A stretch of 64,000 bases of DNA, taken from NCBI RefSeq assembly GCF_030347395.1, contig NZ_CP128170.1, positions 1,364,001 through 1,428,000 on the forward strand, written 5' to 3'. Within the stretch, counting starts at the first letter, position 1; every line of letters starts with the position of its first letter. The stretch comes from Microbacterium sp. ET2. GTDB taxonomy: Bacteria > Actinomycetota > Actinomycetes > Actinomycetales > Microbacteriaceae. A model generated the notes under the pieces. It was not told where the DNA came from. It did no database searches and saw nothing but the letters and a program-made list of their open reading frames with translations. Shown here one piece after another: positions 1-9,752 of this stretch. The position numbers and the translations under genes were made by a program.

Positions 1-996
1 GCCGGCCCCGACGGCGCCGACGAACGGATCTCCCTCCGGCACGTGATGGAACCGGGCGCGAGGGTGGACGACCGCGTCGCGCTGACGAACTTCACCCCCG
101 GGCCGGCGACGTTCGCGGTGTACGCGAGCGACGGCGTGGTGACCGCAGACGGCAACTTCGACCTTCTCCCGCCCGGTGAGACGCCTGTGGACGCGGGCTC
201 CTGGATCGACATCGGCGCGGTCGACGGGCAGGACCCCCTGCCCAATGAGCCCCTCACGATCGAACTGCCCGCGGGCGGCTCGGTCGTCATCCCCCTGACG
301 ATCACTGTGCCCGAGAACGCGTCGCCAGGCGACCACCCCGCGGGACTCGTCGCCCAATTCGTCCCCGGCGATGGCGCCGGAGTCGAGATGGCCAGCCGTG
401 TCGGGGTCCGCGTCCATCTGCGGGTCGACGGTCCCGTCGTCGCGTCGCTCGACGTCGATCAGGTCGAGGCCACGTACGAACCATCGTGGAACCCCTTCGC
501 TCCCGGCACGGTGCACGTCGCCTACAGCCTCGGCAATTCGGGGAATGTCCGTCTCGGCGCAACATCCACCGCCACCGTCACGGGGCCATTCGGCATCGCG
601 CCCTCCTCGGCGTCGGCATCCACACGAGAAATCCTCCCTGGGCAAGAGGCCCACCTCTCGTCATCCTTCGACCTCTGGCCGCTCGTGCTCGGATTCGGCG
701 AGGTGCAGGTCACACCGCAGGTCGTCGGCGAGGACGCCCTGGCCGACGCGGGCACGCCGCAGACGGCCACCCTCACGGTATGGACCGTGCCGTGGGCACA
801 GCTGTGCCTCATCGCAGCCGCCGTCCTGATCACCTTCGCCGTGCTGCGTCTGAGACGTCGGTCCGCCGCGCAGACGCAACGTCGCATCGACGACGCCGTC
901 GCCCAGGCGCTGACCGCCGGCGTCCCGGAGACAGGCGAACAGCGTGATCAGTCTTCAGGCGCCCCCGTGGAGGCGCGAACGGCGAGACGCGGATGA
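1..996 (+). CDS. DUF916-type cell-surface protein with C-terminal membrane anchor, 5'-partial
   Basis: The reading frame is open from base 1, so the N-terminus and any signal peptide lie outside the window; an internal GTG at 43 is probably not the start. The visible 331 residues are beta-rich (for example LTIELPAGGSVVIPLTITVP), like DUF916 / WxL-interacting peptidoglycan-domain proteins. One transmembrane helix follows near the C-terminus (WAQLCLIAAAVLITFAVL) with a basic stop-transfer stretch and a short cytoplasmic tail. The likely role is a surface protein with its bulk outside the membrane. Its 3' end overlaps the convergent LacI gene by 49 bp. The family call rests on fold-like sequence features only and the ligand is unknown. 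Confidence 0.65.
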   Translation, partial: AGPDGADERISLRHVMEPGARVDDRVALTNFTPGPATFAVYASDGVVTADGNFDLLPPGETPVDAGSWIDIGAVDGQDPLPNEPLTIELPAGGSVVIPLTITVPENASPGDHPAGLVAQFVPGDGAGVEMASRVGVRVHLRVDGPVVASLDVDQVEATYEPSWNPFAPGTVHVAYSLGNSGNVRLGATSTATVTGPFGIAPSSASASTREILPGQEAHLSSSFDLWPLVLGFGEVQVTPQVVGEDALADAGTPQTATLTVWTVPWAQLCLIAAAVLITFAVLRLRRRSAAQTQRRIDDAVAQALTAGVPETGEQRDQSSGAPVEARTARRG

Positions 997-1952
997 AGGG
1001 AGCGGTGCATGCCGCCTTCGGGCGTGCCCCCGCGGGCATCGATCCGCTCCAGAAGCAGCTCGACGGCGGCATCGCCGAGCTCCCGCAAGTCGGCGCCGAC
1101 ACTGGTCAGGGGCGGGGAGGCGAGCCCCGTCACGAAGGTGTTGTCGAATCCGACCAGGCTCACTTGATCAGGCACCCGGATGCCCGACTCCGACCACTGC
1201 GCCAGCATCCCCAGTGCGACCAGGTCGTTGTAAGCGATCACAGCGGTGGCCTCGGTCCGCAACGCCTCAGCCGCAACCGCACGTCCTCCGGCAGAGGTGG
1301 GCACGGCGTCTGCGATCTCCACCAGCACAAGGTCCGGCAGCGCGGCGGCGGCCGCTGCGATTCCTCTCGACCGCCGGGCCTGCGACCACGACGTCGCGGG
1401 CCCGCCGACGTAGGCGATGCGGCGGTGGCCGAGACCGTGGAGATGCTCGATCGCGGCTCGGCCGGCGGCGGACTCGTCGATCGTGACCGATGGGGTGGCG
1501 GGGCCCGTTTTCCCAAGGTCCCGGTTGATCAGGACGCAGGTGTTCTCCGCCACGACCTCTGCGAGCCGGTCGTCCGAGAGGCGGGAGGAGACAAGGATCA
1601 GGCCGTCGATCTGCGAGCGCAGCGCACGGATCTCCTCGTCCTCGACATCGGCGCGCTCGGTCGTGTCCACGACGACCAGGCCGTACCCGCGCTCGCGCGA
1701 GGTCGCCTGCGCGCCCTTGGTCATCGACGAGAAGTACGGGTTCTCGATGTCGGGCACCACGAGCGCGATCACCCCCGTCCGGCCGCGACGCAGGCTTGCC
1801 GCGGCCCTGTTGGGCCGATATCCCAGCTCATCGATCGCGGCGAGCACCCGGTCACGCGTGTCACCTGAAACGCGATGAGGCTCTCGCAGTGCGCGCGACA
1901 CGGTGGCGATCGAGACTCCCGATCGCGCCGCGACGTCGTGGACGGTCACCAT
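948..1952 (-). CDS. LacI-family transcriptional repressor (uronate/xylan genes)
   Basis: This is a full-length LacI-family regulator of about 334 residues. The N-terminal HTH reads VTVHDVAARSGVSIATVSRA, followed by the hinge-helix region ending AAASLRRGRTG. A periplasmic-binding-protein-like effector domain follows, with typical motifs VVPDIENPYF, LGHRRIAYVGG and VSLVGFDN. The start at 1952 places the HTH at residues 2-21; an upstream in-frame ATG at 1970 would only add six residues. It is divergent from the uronate isomerase gene, and a LacI-type operator at 2032-2045 lies between them. It is therefore inferred to repress uxaC-manD-aguA and itself. The effector, perhaps a uronate or aldouronic acid, cannot be read from sequence. 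Confidence 0.9.
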   Translation of the reverse strand: MVTVHDVAARSGVSIATVSRALREPHRVSGDTRDRVLAAIDELGYRPNRAAASLRRGRTGVIALVVPDIENPYFSSMTKGAQATSRERGYGLVVVDTTERADVEDEEIRALRSQIDGLILVSSRLSDDRLAEVVAENTCVLINRDLGKTGPATPSVTIDESAAGRAAIEHLHGLGHRRIAYVGGPATSWSQARRSRGIAAAAAALPDLVLVEIADAVPTSAGGRAVAAEALRTEATAVIAYNDLVALGMLAQWSESGIRVPDQVSLVGFDNTFVTGLASPPLTSVGADLRELGDAAVELLLERIDARGGTPEGGMHRSLHPRLAVRASTGAPED

Positions 1953-2031
1953 GTCGAACGGACACCTCACTAGCGGTTCAGGGCTCCATCATCCCAACCT
2001 CTAGCGGCGGAACGCACGATGGACACTAGGA

Positions 2032-2045
2032 TAATAACGTTTACA
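2032..2045. promoter_or_regulatory. LacI-type operator upstream of uxaC
   Basis: The 14-mer TAATAACGTTTACA is centred on CG at 2038-2039 and matches the LacI-family pattern TGTAAACGTTTACA at 11 of 14 positions, with a perfect right half. It lies 18 bp before the uxaC start and between the divergent LacI and uxaC genes. A possible -10 element, TAGGATAAT, overlaps it at about 2027-2035, which would suit repression by occlusion. Confidence 0.6.
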
Positions 2046-2063
2046 TACCCAAGGAGCCCTCCT

Positions 2064-3628
2064 ATGCCGGTCCACGGCGGCGACGACGCCCCCTCTCCCC
2101 AGCCGCGACTGCACCCCGATCGCGCCCTCCCGGTGGACCCCGGTGTACGGCGGATCGCGCGCACCATCCTGTCGCGGACAGCCACGCTGCCGATCGTGTC
2201 GATGCACGGTCACGTGGACGCGGAGATGCTGGCGCGAGACGAGTCTTTCGCGGACCCGTCATCGCTCCTGGTCTCGCCCGATCACTATCTGATCCGAATG
2301 CTCGTCTCGCAGTCGACGACGCCCGGACCGGTTCGCGATTCGGGTGTTCGCACAGTCGCCGACCTCGGTGCGGGGGCGTCGCGTGGTGCGGCCGTCGAGA
2401 AGGACCCGCGTGCGATCTGGCGACGCTTCTGCGCGGGATGGGCCGCCCTGCGGGGGACGCCCACCCGCTACTGGCTGGAACATGTGCTGACGGAAGTCTT
2501 CGAGGCTCCGCACAAGCCCTCTCCCGACACCGCCGACCTCCTGTACGACCACATCGCCGATCGACTCACCCGACCCGACTTCCGTCCCCGCGCGCTCTTC
2601 GAGCGGTTCGGAATCGAGATCCTCGCGACGACCGATCCGGCGACATCGACTCTCGATGCGCACGCCCGCCTGGCAGCCGAGGGCTGGGGGAAGCGGGTCA
2701 TCCCCACCTTCCGCCCCGACCCACTTCTCGAGCCCGCTCGCGGCGATTGGATGCGGCAGCTCGGGACGTTGAGCAGCAGCGCGGACATCGATGCGCACAC
2801 GTACGAGGGGTACCTTGCGGCACTCCGGGCCCGACGGCGGGCCTTCGTCGACGCCGGGGCCCGCGCCACGGACCACGGCCACCGGTCGGCGGCGATGACA
2901 CCCCTGGATCCGACCGATGCCCGCAGGCTCTTCGATGCGGCGCGCGTGGGCGAGATCGACGCCGCGGACGCGGCGGCCTTCACCGCGCACATGCTGTTCC
3001 AGATGGCCGAGATGTCCACCGAGGACGGACTGGTCATGCAGCTGCATCCGGGGGTCATGCGCGACCACGATCGCGGTGTCGCCGAGCGATTCGGTCACGA
3101 CATCGGCTACGACGTCCCGGTCGCGGGTGAGTTCACCCACGCGCTGCGACCAGCGCTCGAGGCGTTCGGTCACCATGAGAACTTTCGCCTGATCGTCTTC
3201 ACCGTCGACGAGACCCTGTACTCGCGGGGCTCGCCCCGCTCGCCGGCGTCTACCCGGCGCTGCGCCTGGGTGCACCATGGTGGTTCCTCGACACACCCGA
3301 TGCGATGCGGCGGTTCCGCGAGGCGGTGGGCGACACCGCCGGGCTGCGGAACACCAGCGGCTTCGTCGACGACACACGCGCCTTCTGCTCGATCCCCGCG
3401 CGCCATGACCTGTCGCGTCGCATCGATGCAGGGCACCTCGCGCGCCTCGTCGCCGAGCACCGCCTCGATCTCGACGAGGCGATCGAGTCGGCAGCGGAAC
3501 TGGCCTACACCCTGCCCCGCGAGAGTTACCCCGCACCGCGGCGCCCATCGGCGTCCGAACCCGCCGCCCCCGCCGTTCCCGCGACCGTCCCGCACCATGC
3601 CGCGGCAGCAGCCGAGGCGGTCGCGTGA
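2064..3628 (+). pseudogene. uxaC: Uronate (glucuronate) isomerase, interrupted by a 1-base deletion
   Basis: UxaC converts D-glucuronate to D-fructuronate in the cytoplasm, the first step after alpha-glucuronidase releases the sugar. The start at 2064 has AAGGAG at 2051-2056. The N-terminal part carries the family's metal-site region (SMHGHVDAEML) and ATDHGHRSAAM. The frame is lost at about 3228: the conserved C-terminal segment (LAPLAGVYPALRLGAPWWFL) continues in the next frame and ends at 3628. Two G bases stand where one codon is expected, so restoring one base gives a protein of about 521 residues. The gene overlaps manD by GTGA (3625-3628), which supports the restored frame. It may be a real pseudogene or a sequencing error. 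Confidence 0.85.
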
Positions 3629-4863
3629 CGAGTGCGGCGCGCATCCGCTCAGCGGAGGTCCTTGTCGCCAGTCCCGCCCGGAACTTCGTCACGCTGCGCA
3701 TCACGACCGACGACGGGGTCGTGGGCCTGGGCGATGCGACACTCAACGGCCGTGAGCTCGCTGTCGCCGCCTATCTGCGTGACCACGTCGCACCCCTGCT
3801 CGTCGGTCGCGACGCGCACCGCATCGAGGACGTGTGGCAGCTGCTCTACCGCTCGGCGTACTGGCGTCGCGGTCCGGTCACCATGACCGCTGTGGCGGCG
3901 GTCGACATGGCGCTGTGGGACATCAAGGGCCGGATGGCGCAGATGCCCGTGTACCAGTTACTGGGCGGCGCCTCGCGAGACGGATGCCTCGTCTACGCGC
4001 ACGCCTCCGGCGCCGATCTCGACGACCTCGGCGACTCCGTGCGCGCCCGTCTCGAGGAGGGCTACCGCGCAGTGCGGCTGCAGGTCGCGGTGCCGGGGAT
4101 GGGCGGGGGGTACGGGATCTCCTCGTCACGCGCCAGCGGCGGCCGATACACCTACGAACCGGCGAAGCGCGCGGGTCTTCAGATCGAGGAAGGATGGGAC
4201 TCGCGGCGCTACCTGCGCTTCGCTCCCCACCTCTTCGCATGGGCCCGCGAAGAGTTCGGCCCCGAGCTCATGCTCCTCCACGACGTGCACCACCGCCTGA
4301 CCCCGATCGAGTCCGCGCGCCTCGGGCGCAGCCTCGAGCCCTTCGACCTGTTCTGGCTGGAGGACTGCACACCGGTCGAGAACCAGGAGGCGTTCCGTCT
4401 GATCCGGCAGCATACGACCACCCCCCTCGCGGTCGGAGAGGTGCTGAATTCGATCTGGGATTTCCGGACGCTCATCCAGGAGCAGCTCATCGACTTCGTG
4501 CGCGCCTCCGTCACCCATACCGGCGGCATCACCCACCTGAAGCGCGTGTTCGAGTTCGCCGCGCAGTACCAGGTCAGATCGGGAAGTCACGGACCCACCG
4601 ACATCTCCCCCGTCGGGATGGCGGCCGCCCTGCACCTGGGCCTGGCCATTCACAACTTCGGGATCCAGGAGCACATGGCCCACCACGACCTCACCCACGA
4701 GGTGTTCCGCACCTCGTACCGATACGCCGACGGGTTCCTCCACCCCGGCAATGCGCCGGGTCTCGGCGTCGAGTACGACGACGCCGCCGCGCAGGCGTTC
4801 GCCTATTCGCCCGCGCTTCTGCCGGCCGCGCGCCTGACCGACGGCACCGTCCATGACTGGTGA
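3625..4863 (+). CDS. manD: D-mannonate dehydratase, enolase superfamily (copy 1)
   Basis: ManD dehydrates D-mannonate to 2-keto-3-deoxygluconate. The 412-residue protein has the enolase-superfamily N-terminal cap and barrel. Metal ligands are Asp220 (LLHDVHH), Glu246 (WLEDCTP) and Glu272 (VGEVLNS), with His222 as candidate base. Arg151 and Tyr163 match the catalytic Arg/Tyr pair of characterised ManD enzymes. The GTG start overlaps the uxaC stop as GTGA, indicating translational coupling. A second copy lies at 15960-17198 with the ligands at identical residue numbers. This copy carries a different 160s loop ([20 protein letters not shown]). Enolase paralogs vary in efficiency and sugar preference, so one copy may act on another sugar acid. 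Confidence 0.9.
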   Translation: MTSAARIRSAEVLVASPARNFVTLRITTDDGVVGLGDATLNGRELAVAAYLRDHVAPLLVGRDAHRIEDVWQLLYRSAYWRRGPVTMTAVAAVDMALWDIKGRMAQMPVYQLLGGASRDGCLVYAHASGADLDDLGDSVRARLEEGYRAVRLQVAVPGMGGGYGISSSRASGGRYTYEPAKRAGLQIEEGWDSRRYLRFAPHLFAWAREEFGPELMLLHDVHHRLTPIESARLGRSLEPFDLFWLEDCTPVENQEAFRLIRQHTTTPLAVGEVLNSIWDFRTLIQEQLIDFVRASVTHTGGITHLKRVFEFAAQYQVRSGSHGPTDISPVGMAAALHLGLAIHNFGIQEHMAHHDLTHEVFRTSYRYADGFLHPGNAPGLGVEYDDAAAQAFAYSPALLPAARLTDGTVHDW

Positions 4864-4908
4864 GACGCGGCCCCGCAGACAACCATCCCTGATCAGATCG
4901 AGGAAACA

Positions 4909-6885
4909 ATGACCACGTCCGCATCCCATTTCGAAGCAGTTGCCGACGGGCACCCCATGTGGCTGCCCGCGGCCGTCGCCGGTGAACTCCGCGGCCGCAC
5001 GGCGACGATCCTCGGCGAAGGCGTGGTGATCGACACGCTCCGCGCCGAGATCGCGCGCGCAGGGATGACGGAGGTCTCCGCGGACGCCGACCTCGTCATC
5101 GCTCCATCCGGCACGGTCGAGGACGCACCCGACGGGCTCGGCCCGGAGGCCTTCTTCCACCGCGTCCGCGGAGGTCGGACGGTGATCACCTACGGCGGCC
5201 CGAACGGCGGCCTCTACGGGTGGTTCCACCACCTACGCCACCTCGCCTGCGGGAGTGGCGAGGCGGCGGCCACCCACGAACCGCTGCACGAACTGCGCAT
5301 GCTCGACCATTGGGACAACGTCGCGGTGCACCCCCACATGGGTCAGGTCGAGCGCGGCTACGCGGGCGGATCGATCTTCTACGACGACGGGCGGCTGCGC
5401 GAGGATCTCTCCCGGGTCCACGCCTATGCCCGGCTTCTGGCATCCGTCGGCATCAACCGCGTCACGATCAACAACGTCAATGTCGGACGCCGGGAGGCGC
5501 GCCTGCTCACCGACGATCTCGGCACGGTCGAGCGTCTGGCGGCGATCTTCCGCCCCTGGGGGATCCGCACCCACCTGTCGATCAACTTCGCCTCCCCGCT
5601 GGCGCTGGGGGAACTCGACACCTCCGATCCTCTTGAGCCTGCGGTGCAGAAATGGTGGACGGATGCCGCCGCCCGCGTCTTCACCAGGATCCCCGACTTC
5701 GGCGGCTTCCTGGTGAAGGCCGACTCGGAGGGACAGCCGGGGCCCTATGCGTACGGGCGCGACCACGCCGACGGCGCGAACATGCTGGCCCGGGCCGTCG
5801 CCCCCTTCGACGGCCTCGTGCACTGGCGCGCGTTCGTCTACAACCATCACCAGGACTGGCGCGACCGCACCACCGACCGGGCGCGCGCCGCGTACGACAC
5901 CTTCGTCCCCCTCGACGGCCGTTTCGACGACAACGTGATCCTGCAGGTGAAGTACGGGCCTCTCGATTTCCAGGTGCGAGAGCCCATCTCACCGGTCATC
6001 CCCGGGATGACGCGCACCCGCGTCGCGCTCGAGCTGCAGGTCACGCAGGAGTACACCGGCCAGCAGCAGCACGCGGTCTATCTCGGACCGCAGTGGAGCG
6101 AGATCCTCGCGTTCGAGCCGACCGGAGACGGCACGACCCTCGCTGAGACGGTGCGAGGAGGGATCGCCGCCGTCTCGAACGTCGGATCCGATGACTTCTG
6201 GACCGGCCACCCCCTGGCGCAGGCGAATCTCTACGCCTACGGGCGTCTGGCCTGGGATCCGACACTCGACCCGGGGATGATCCTCGACGAGTGGATCGCG
6301 CTGACGTTCGGGGCCGACGACCGGATGCGACGAAGCATCCGTTCGATCCTGGATGACTCGTGGCGGACCTACGAGATGTACACCGCGCCGCTCGGGGTGT
6401 GCTTCATGGTCAGCCCGCTGAACCGCCACTACGGTCCCGATGTCGACGGCTATGAGTACTCCGCCTGGGGCACCTATCACTTCGCCGATCGCGACGGCGT
6501 GGGCGTGGACCGGACCGTGGAGACCGGGACCGGCTTCGCAGGCCAGTACTCCGAACCGTGGGCGAGCCGCTACGAGTCTCTCGACACCGTGCCGGACGAG
6601 CTGGTGCTCTTCTTCCACCACGTGCCCTACACCCATCGCCTCCACAGCGGGGCGACGGTGATCCAGCACATCTACGACACCCACTTCGCGGGCGTCGAGC
6701 GAGTTGAGGAGATGGCCGTGATGTGGGAGGAGCTCGAGGACCGGGTTCCGTCCGATCTGCATCGCCGCGTCAGAGATCGCTTCACCGAGCAGCGGCGGTC
6801 GGCGATCGAATGGCGCGACCAGATCAACACCTACTTCTGGCGGAAGTCGGGCATCGCCGACGAGGTCGGACGCACGATCTACTGA
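4909..6885 (+). CDS. aguA: Alpha-glucuronidase, GH67
   Basis: This enzyme removes (4-O-methyl-)glucuronic acid from the non-reducing end of aldouronic acids made from glucuronoxylan. The 658-residue length is usual for GH67. The candidate general acid is Glu274 (KADSEGQPGP) and the candidate base pair is Asp353 (GPLDFQVRE) and Glu381 (QEYTGQ). Their mutual spacings (79 and 28) equal those of the characterised Geobacillus enzyme (285/364/392). No signal peptide is visible, so it should act in the cytoplasm on imported oligosaccharides. It is last in the uxaC-manD-aguA operon, 45 bp after manD, with CGAGGA before the start, and is followed by a hairpin at 6893-6924. Confidence 0.95.
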   Translation: MTTSASHFEAVADGHPMWLPAAVAGELRGRTATILGEGVVIDTLRAEIARAGMTEVSADADLVIAPSGTVEDAPDGLGPEAFFHRVRGGRTVITYGGPNGGLYGWFHHLRHLACGSGEAAATHEPLHELRMLDHWDNVAVHPHMGQVERGYAGGSIFYDDGRLREDLSRVHAYARLLASVGINRVTINNVNVGRREARLLTDDLGTVERLAAIFRPWGIRTHLSINFASPLALGELDTSDPLEPAVQKWWTDAAARVFTRIPDFGGFLVKADSEGQPGPYAYGRDHADGANMLARAVAPFDGLVHWRAFVYNHHQDWRDRTTDRARAAYDTFVPLDGRFDDNVILQVKYGPLDFQVREPISPVIPGMTRTRVALELQVTQEYTGQQQHAVYLGPQWSEILAFEPTGDGTTLAETVRGGIAAVSNVGSDDFWTGHPLAQANLYAYGRLAWDPTLDPGMILDEWIALTFGADDRMRRSIRSILDDSWRTYEMYTAPLGVCFMVSPLNRHYGPDVDGYEYSAWGTYHFADRDGVGVDRTVETGTGFAGQYSEPWASRYESLDTVPDELVLFFHHVPYTHRLHSGATVIQHIYDTHFAGVERVEEMAVMWEELEDRVPSDLHRRVRDRFTEQRRSAIEWRDQINTYFWRKSGIADEVGRTIY

Positions 6886-6892
6886 CGGCGCT

Positions 6893-6924
6893 CCCCGCGC
6901 CAGCTCTTCGGAGTCGGCGCGGGG
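6893..6924. terminator. Bidirectional hairpin between aguA and the DUF624 gene
   Basis: A perfect 9-bp stem CCCCGCGCC (6893-6901) / GGCGCGGGG (6916-6924) with a 14-nt loop lies between two convergent genes. There is no strong T-run. It is placed to end both transcripts. Confidence 0.55.
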
Positions 6925-6925
6925 G

Positions 6926-7654
6926 TCAGCCGTTGTCCGCGATGAACCGCTGGGTGATATCGGCGACCATCGGGCGGGCATTCGCCCCCGCGAACGCGGC
7001 GAACACGACCGCAGCGAGCGCCAGCATCCAATCGGATCCGAACGCCACGACCGCTGTCGCCAGCACGAGATACGACGCCGAGCCGAGCGTCACCAGCGGC
7101 TTGGCGGCCAGGTAGTACAGGGCGAGCCGCGCGAGGTCGCGCGCGCGGAAGCGGAAGAACGACGCGATCGTGAGGGCGTGCGACGCCCACAGCGCCACGA
7201 CGACGAGGAGCACGATCGCGGCGCCGGTGAAGAAGAGGTCGACGCCGGCGGCCGCACCGAAGGCCACGGTCGTCCCGAGAACGGTGGCGATGGCGAGTGC
7301 GGGGACCCAGACCCAGAGCACGTCGCCGACGTTGCGCGCGTACGCCCGCCAGAACCTCGGCCAGACGTTCGGCTCCTCCGCCGTCGTCCGGGCCGCCAAC
7401 GTGGAGACCGCCGCCGAGAACGCGGGGCCGAGCGGCAGAAGACACAGGGCATACAGCGGGATGTTGCTCGCATCCCGCTCGAGCAGGAGGATCCCCACGA
7501 ACCCCGGAGCGGAGGCGAGGAGGAAGCAGCCTTCCACGACGAGGTACCAGTAGATCACCGTCGTCGCGCGCCAGAACGCGCCCTGGCGCGGGTCGGGAGA
7601 CGGTGCGGACGGGTTCACACGCTCCATCCTGCCGGGGCTCGCCCGATCGGCCAT
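6926..7654 (-). CDS. DUF624 (YesL-like) membrane protein
   Basis: A 242-residue integral membrane protein of the DUF624/YesL family, which commonly accompanies LplABC-type sugar importers and glycosidases. About five to six hydrophobic segments are visible, for example TVIYWYLVVEGCFLLASAPG and GAAIVLLVVVALWASHALTI. The ATG at 7654 shares a base with the stop of the GH42 gene (TGATG), so it is translationally coupled; a second ATG at 7627 is possible. The biochemical function of the family is not established, and a role in uptake or regulation of the sugar system is only inferred from context. It is the last gene of the minus-strand operon starting at 13430. Confidence 0.8.
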   Translation of the reverse strand: MADRASPGRMERVNPSAPSPDPRQGAFWRATTVIYWYLVVEGCFLLASAPGFVGILLLERDASNIPLYALCLLPLGPAFSAAVSTLAARTTAEEPNVWPRFWRAYARNVGDVLWVWVPALAIATVLGTTVAFGAAAGVDLFFTGAAIVLLVVVALWASHALTIASFFRFRARDLARLALYYLAAKPLVTLGSASYLVLATAVVAFGSDWMLALAAVVFAAFAGANARPMVADITQRFIADNG

Positions 7655-9681
7655 CAATCGACCTCGATCACGGCCACGCCGTTGGTGCCCAGGCGCAGCG
7701 ACGCACCGACGGAGAAGACGACACCGGTCAGCACATCGACCCCCTGGAACGGCGAGGCCACGTCGACCTCGGCCCCGCTGTGATTGAGCACGAACTCGTA
7801 GCGACGGCCGTCGACCTCGCGCGTCGTGTGCTCGAGATCCCGTACGTCGGCGAAGACGCCGAGCAGCCCCTGCTCCTGGAGGGCGTGGCGGATCACCCAG
7901 TCGACCCCGCGCTGGTCGAGACACGTGCCGACGTACCAGGCCGAGCCGTCTCCGATCCGATTCCGGGTGACCGCGGGGGTGCCCGCGTAGAAGTCCTGCG
8001 TGTACGAGCCGACCGACTCGGCACCCTCGGGGATCACCAGATCGAAGACGAGGGATGCCTCGCTGTGCACCTCGTGCTCGCCGGGACGCGAGAGCATCAC
8101 CGTGTTCGTCTGCGTCGGGGGCAGCGAGTCGGTCTCGTCGACACGCACTCCGACGATCGGCGCGAGGGGACCCGGAACGTCGAGGAGGAAGGCGTTGTCG
8201 TCCTCGTCGACACGCCCGGAGAGCACGGTTGTCACGATGGTGCCGCCGCGCCGCGCGACTGTTTCCAGCTGGGCCGCCGTGTCGCCCTTGACCATGTGGA
8301 GGAACGGCGCGACCACGACGTCGTAGCCCGACAGGTCGGCGGTGACCGGCACGACGTCGAGCACGGCTCCGGCCTGCCACAGGGCTTCGTGATAGGCGAC
8401 CATCTGCTTCTCGTACGAGACGAACCGGCTGGGGCCGTCCGAGATCGCCAGGGCCCACCATGAGTCCCAGTCGAAGAGCACGGCGACCCGGGAGGGCGTC
8501 CGCGCCCCCAGCAGCCGGTCTCCGACCGCCGCGAGTTCGGCGCCGAGATCGGCGACCTCACGGAACGCGCGGGTGTCGGTGCGGCCGGCGTGGTTCAGCA
8601 CGGCGCCGTGATACTTCTCCGACGCCCCTTTGCTGTGGCGCATCTGGAAGAACAGCACGGAGTCCGAACCGTGGGCAACCGCCTGCCATGACCAGAGCCT
8701 CATCTGACCGGGTCGCTTGACCGGGTTGTAGTCGCGCGTGGACGTCATGGTCGGCGTCTGCTCCATGAGCCAGAAGGGCTGCCCGCCCTTGATGCCCCGC
8801 ATGAGCGCGTGGCTGAGCGCCTGGCGCGAGACCGGAGACCCGTCGGTGGGGTAGTTGTCCCACGAGGCGAAGTCGAGGTCGTCCGCCCACCGGTGGTAAT
8901 CCAGGTGACGGTAGATCGCCATCATGTTGGTCGTCGCGGGGAGATCCGAGTGGGCTCGTATGGCCTCCTTCTCCTCGCGGAAGGAGGCCCGGATGTTGTC
9001 GGTGTTGAACCGGTGATAGTCGAGGGTGATGCCCTGGAACGCGGTGTGATCGGGGCTCTTCCAGTGTTCGGACAGGATGTTCGGCGGCACGATCTGGCTC
9101 CAGTCCGTGAACCGGTGCGACCAGAAGTCGGCGTTCCACGCATCGTTGAGCCGGTCGAGCGTCCCGTACCGGTCTCTCAGCCACAGGCGGAACTCCCCCG
9201 CGCACAGCTCGCAGTAGCAGAGCCCGCCGTACTCGTTGTTGATGTGCCACGCGACGACCGCGGGATGATCGGCGTACCGCTCGGCGACCCGGCCGGCCAA
9301 CGCCGTGGCGAGCCGGCGGTAGTTCGGCGAACTGGCGCAGGCGTTGTGGCGCACGCCGTACCGGTGGCGACGTCCTTCGAAGTCGACGCGGCACACGTCG
9401 GGGTACGCCGTTGCCAACCACGGCGGTACGGCGGCCGTGCCGGTCGCCAGGCACACCTTCCGACCCTCGCCCTGTGCCCTCTCGATGATGCGGTCCAGCA
9501 TGGAGAAGTCGTAGGTCTTCTCGTCGGGCTGTGTACGTGACCAGGAGAAGACACCGACCGTGAGCAGATCGATACCGGCGAGATCGAATGCGCGGTGGTC
9601 TTCGTCCCACACCTCCTCGCTCCACTGCTCGGGGTTGTAGTCGCCGCCGTACGGGATCTTGCTCAGGCTGGGAAGTGTCAT
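7654..9681 (-). CDS. Beta-galactosidase, GH42
   Basis: A 675-residue GH42 enzyme hydrolysing terminal beta-D-galactosides or alpha-L-arabinopyranosides, here probably from xylan side chains. The start at 9681 gives the usual N-terminus (IPYGGDYNPEQW) and has GGAGGAG upstream. The acid/base is Glu150 (AWHINNEYGG) and the nucleophile is Glu307 (FWLMEQTP). Cysteines at about 155-160 (CYCELC) and Cys114 suit the structural zinc cluster of GH42. No signal peptide is seen, so it acts in the cytoplasm. It sits in an ABC-importer operon, 71 bp after the binding-protein gene across a strong hairpin, and is coupled to DUF624 by TGATG. Confidence 0.93.
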   Translation of the reverse strand: MTLPSLSKIPYGGDYNPEQWSEEVWDEDHRAFDLAGIDLLTVGVFSWSRTQPDEKTYDFSMLDRIIERAQGEGRKVCLATGTAAVPPWLATAYPDVCRVDFEGRRHRYGVRHNACASSPNYRRLATALAGRVAERYADHPAVVAWHINNEYGGLCYCELCAGEFRLWLRDRYGTLDRLNDAWNADFWSHRFTDWSQIVPPNILSEHWKSPDHTAFQGITLDYHRFNTDNIRASFREEKEAIRAHSDLPATTNMMAIYRHLDYHRWADDLDFASWDNYPTDGSPVSRQALSHALMRGIKGGQPFWLMEQTPTMTSTRDYNPVKRPGQMRLWSWQAVAHGSDSVLFFQMRHSKGASEKYHGAVLNHAGRTDTRAFREVADLGAELAAVGDRLLGARTPSRVAVLFDWDSWWALAISDGPSRFVSYEKQMVAYHEALWQAGAVLDVVPVTADLSGYDVVVAPFLHMVKGDTAAQLETVARRGGTIVTTVLSGRVDEDDNAFLLDVPGPLAPIVGVRVDETDSLPPTQTNTVMLSRPGEHEVHSEASLVFDLVIPEGAESVGSYTQDFYAGTPAVTRNRIGDGSAWYVGTCLDQRGVDWVIRHALQEQGLLGVFADVRDLEHTTREVDGRRYEFVLNHSGAEVDVASPFQGVDVLTGVVFSVGASLRLGTNGVAVIEVD

Positions 9682-9708
9682 GGTCGGTCTCTCTCCTCCG
9701 CTGACGGG

Positions 9709-9742
9709 AACGGCCTCGCGTCCTAGCGGACGCGAGGCCGTT
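9709..9742 (-). terminator. Intercistronic 15-bp hairpin between binding protein and GH42
   Basis: A perfect 15-bp stem (arms 9709-9723 and 9728-9742) closes a 4-nt TAGC loop, 11 nt after the stop of the solute-binding-protein gene. No T-run follows on the transcript. It could act as an attenuating terminator or protect upstream mRNA, giving more binding protein than enzyme. Confidence 0.6.
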
Positions 9743-9752
9743 GCCGACGGGG

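Noticed and set aside
2019..2063. Earlier uxaC start at 2019
   Set aside because: It would begin inside the operator/promoter region. The ATG at 2064 has a well-placed AAGGAG.
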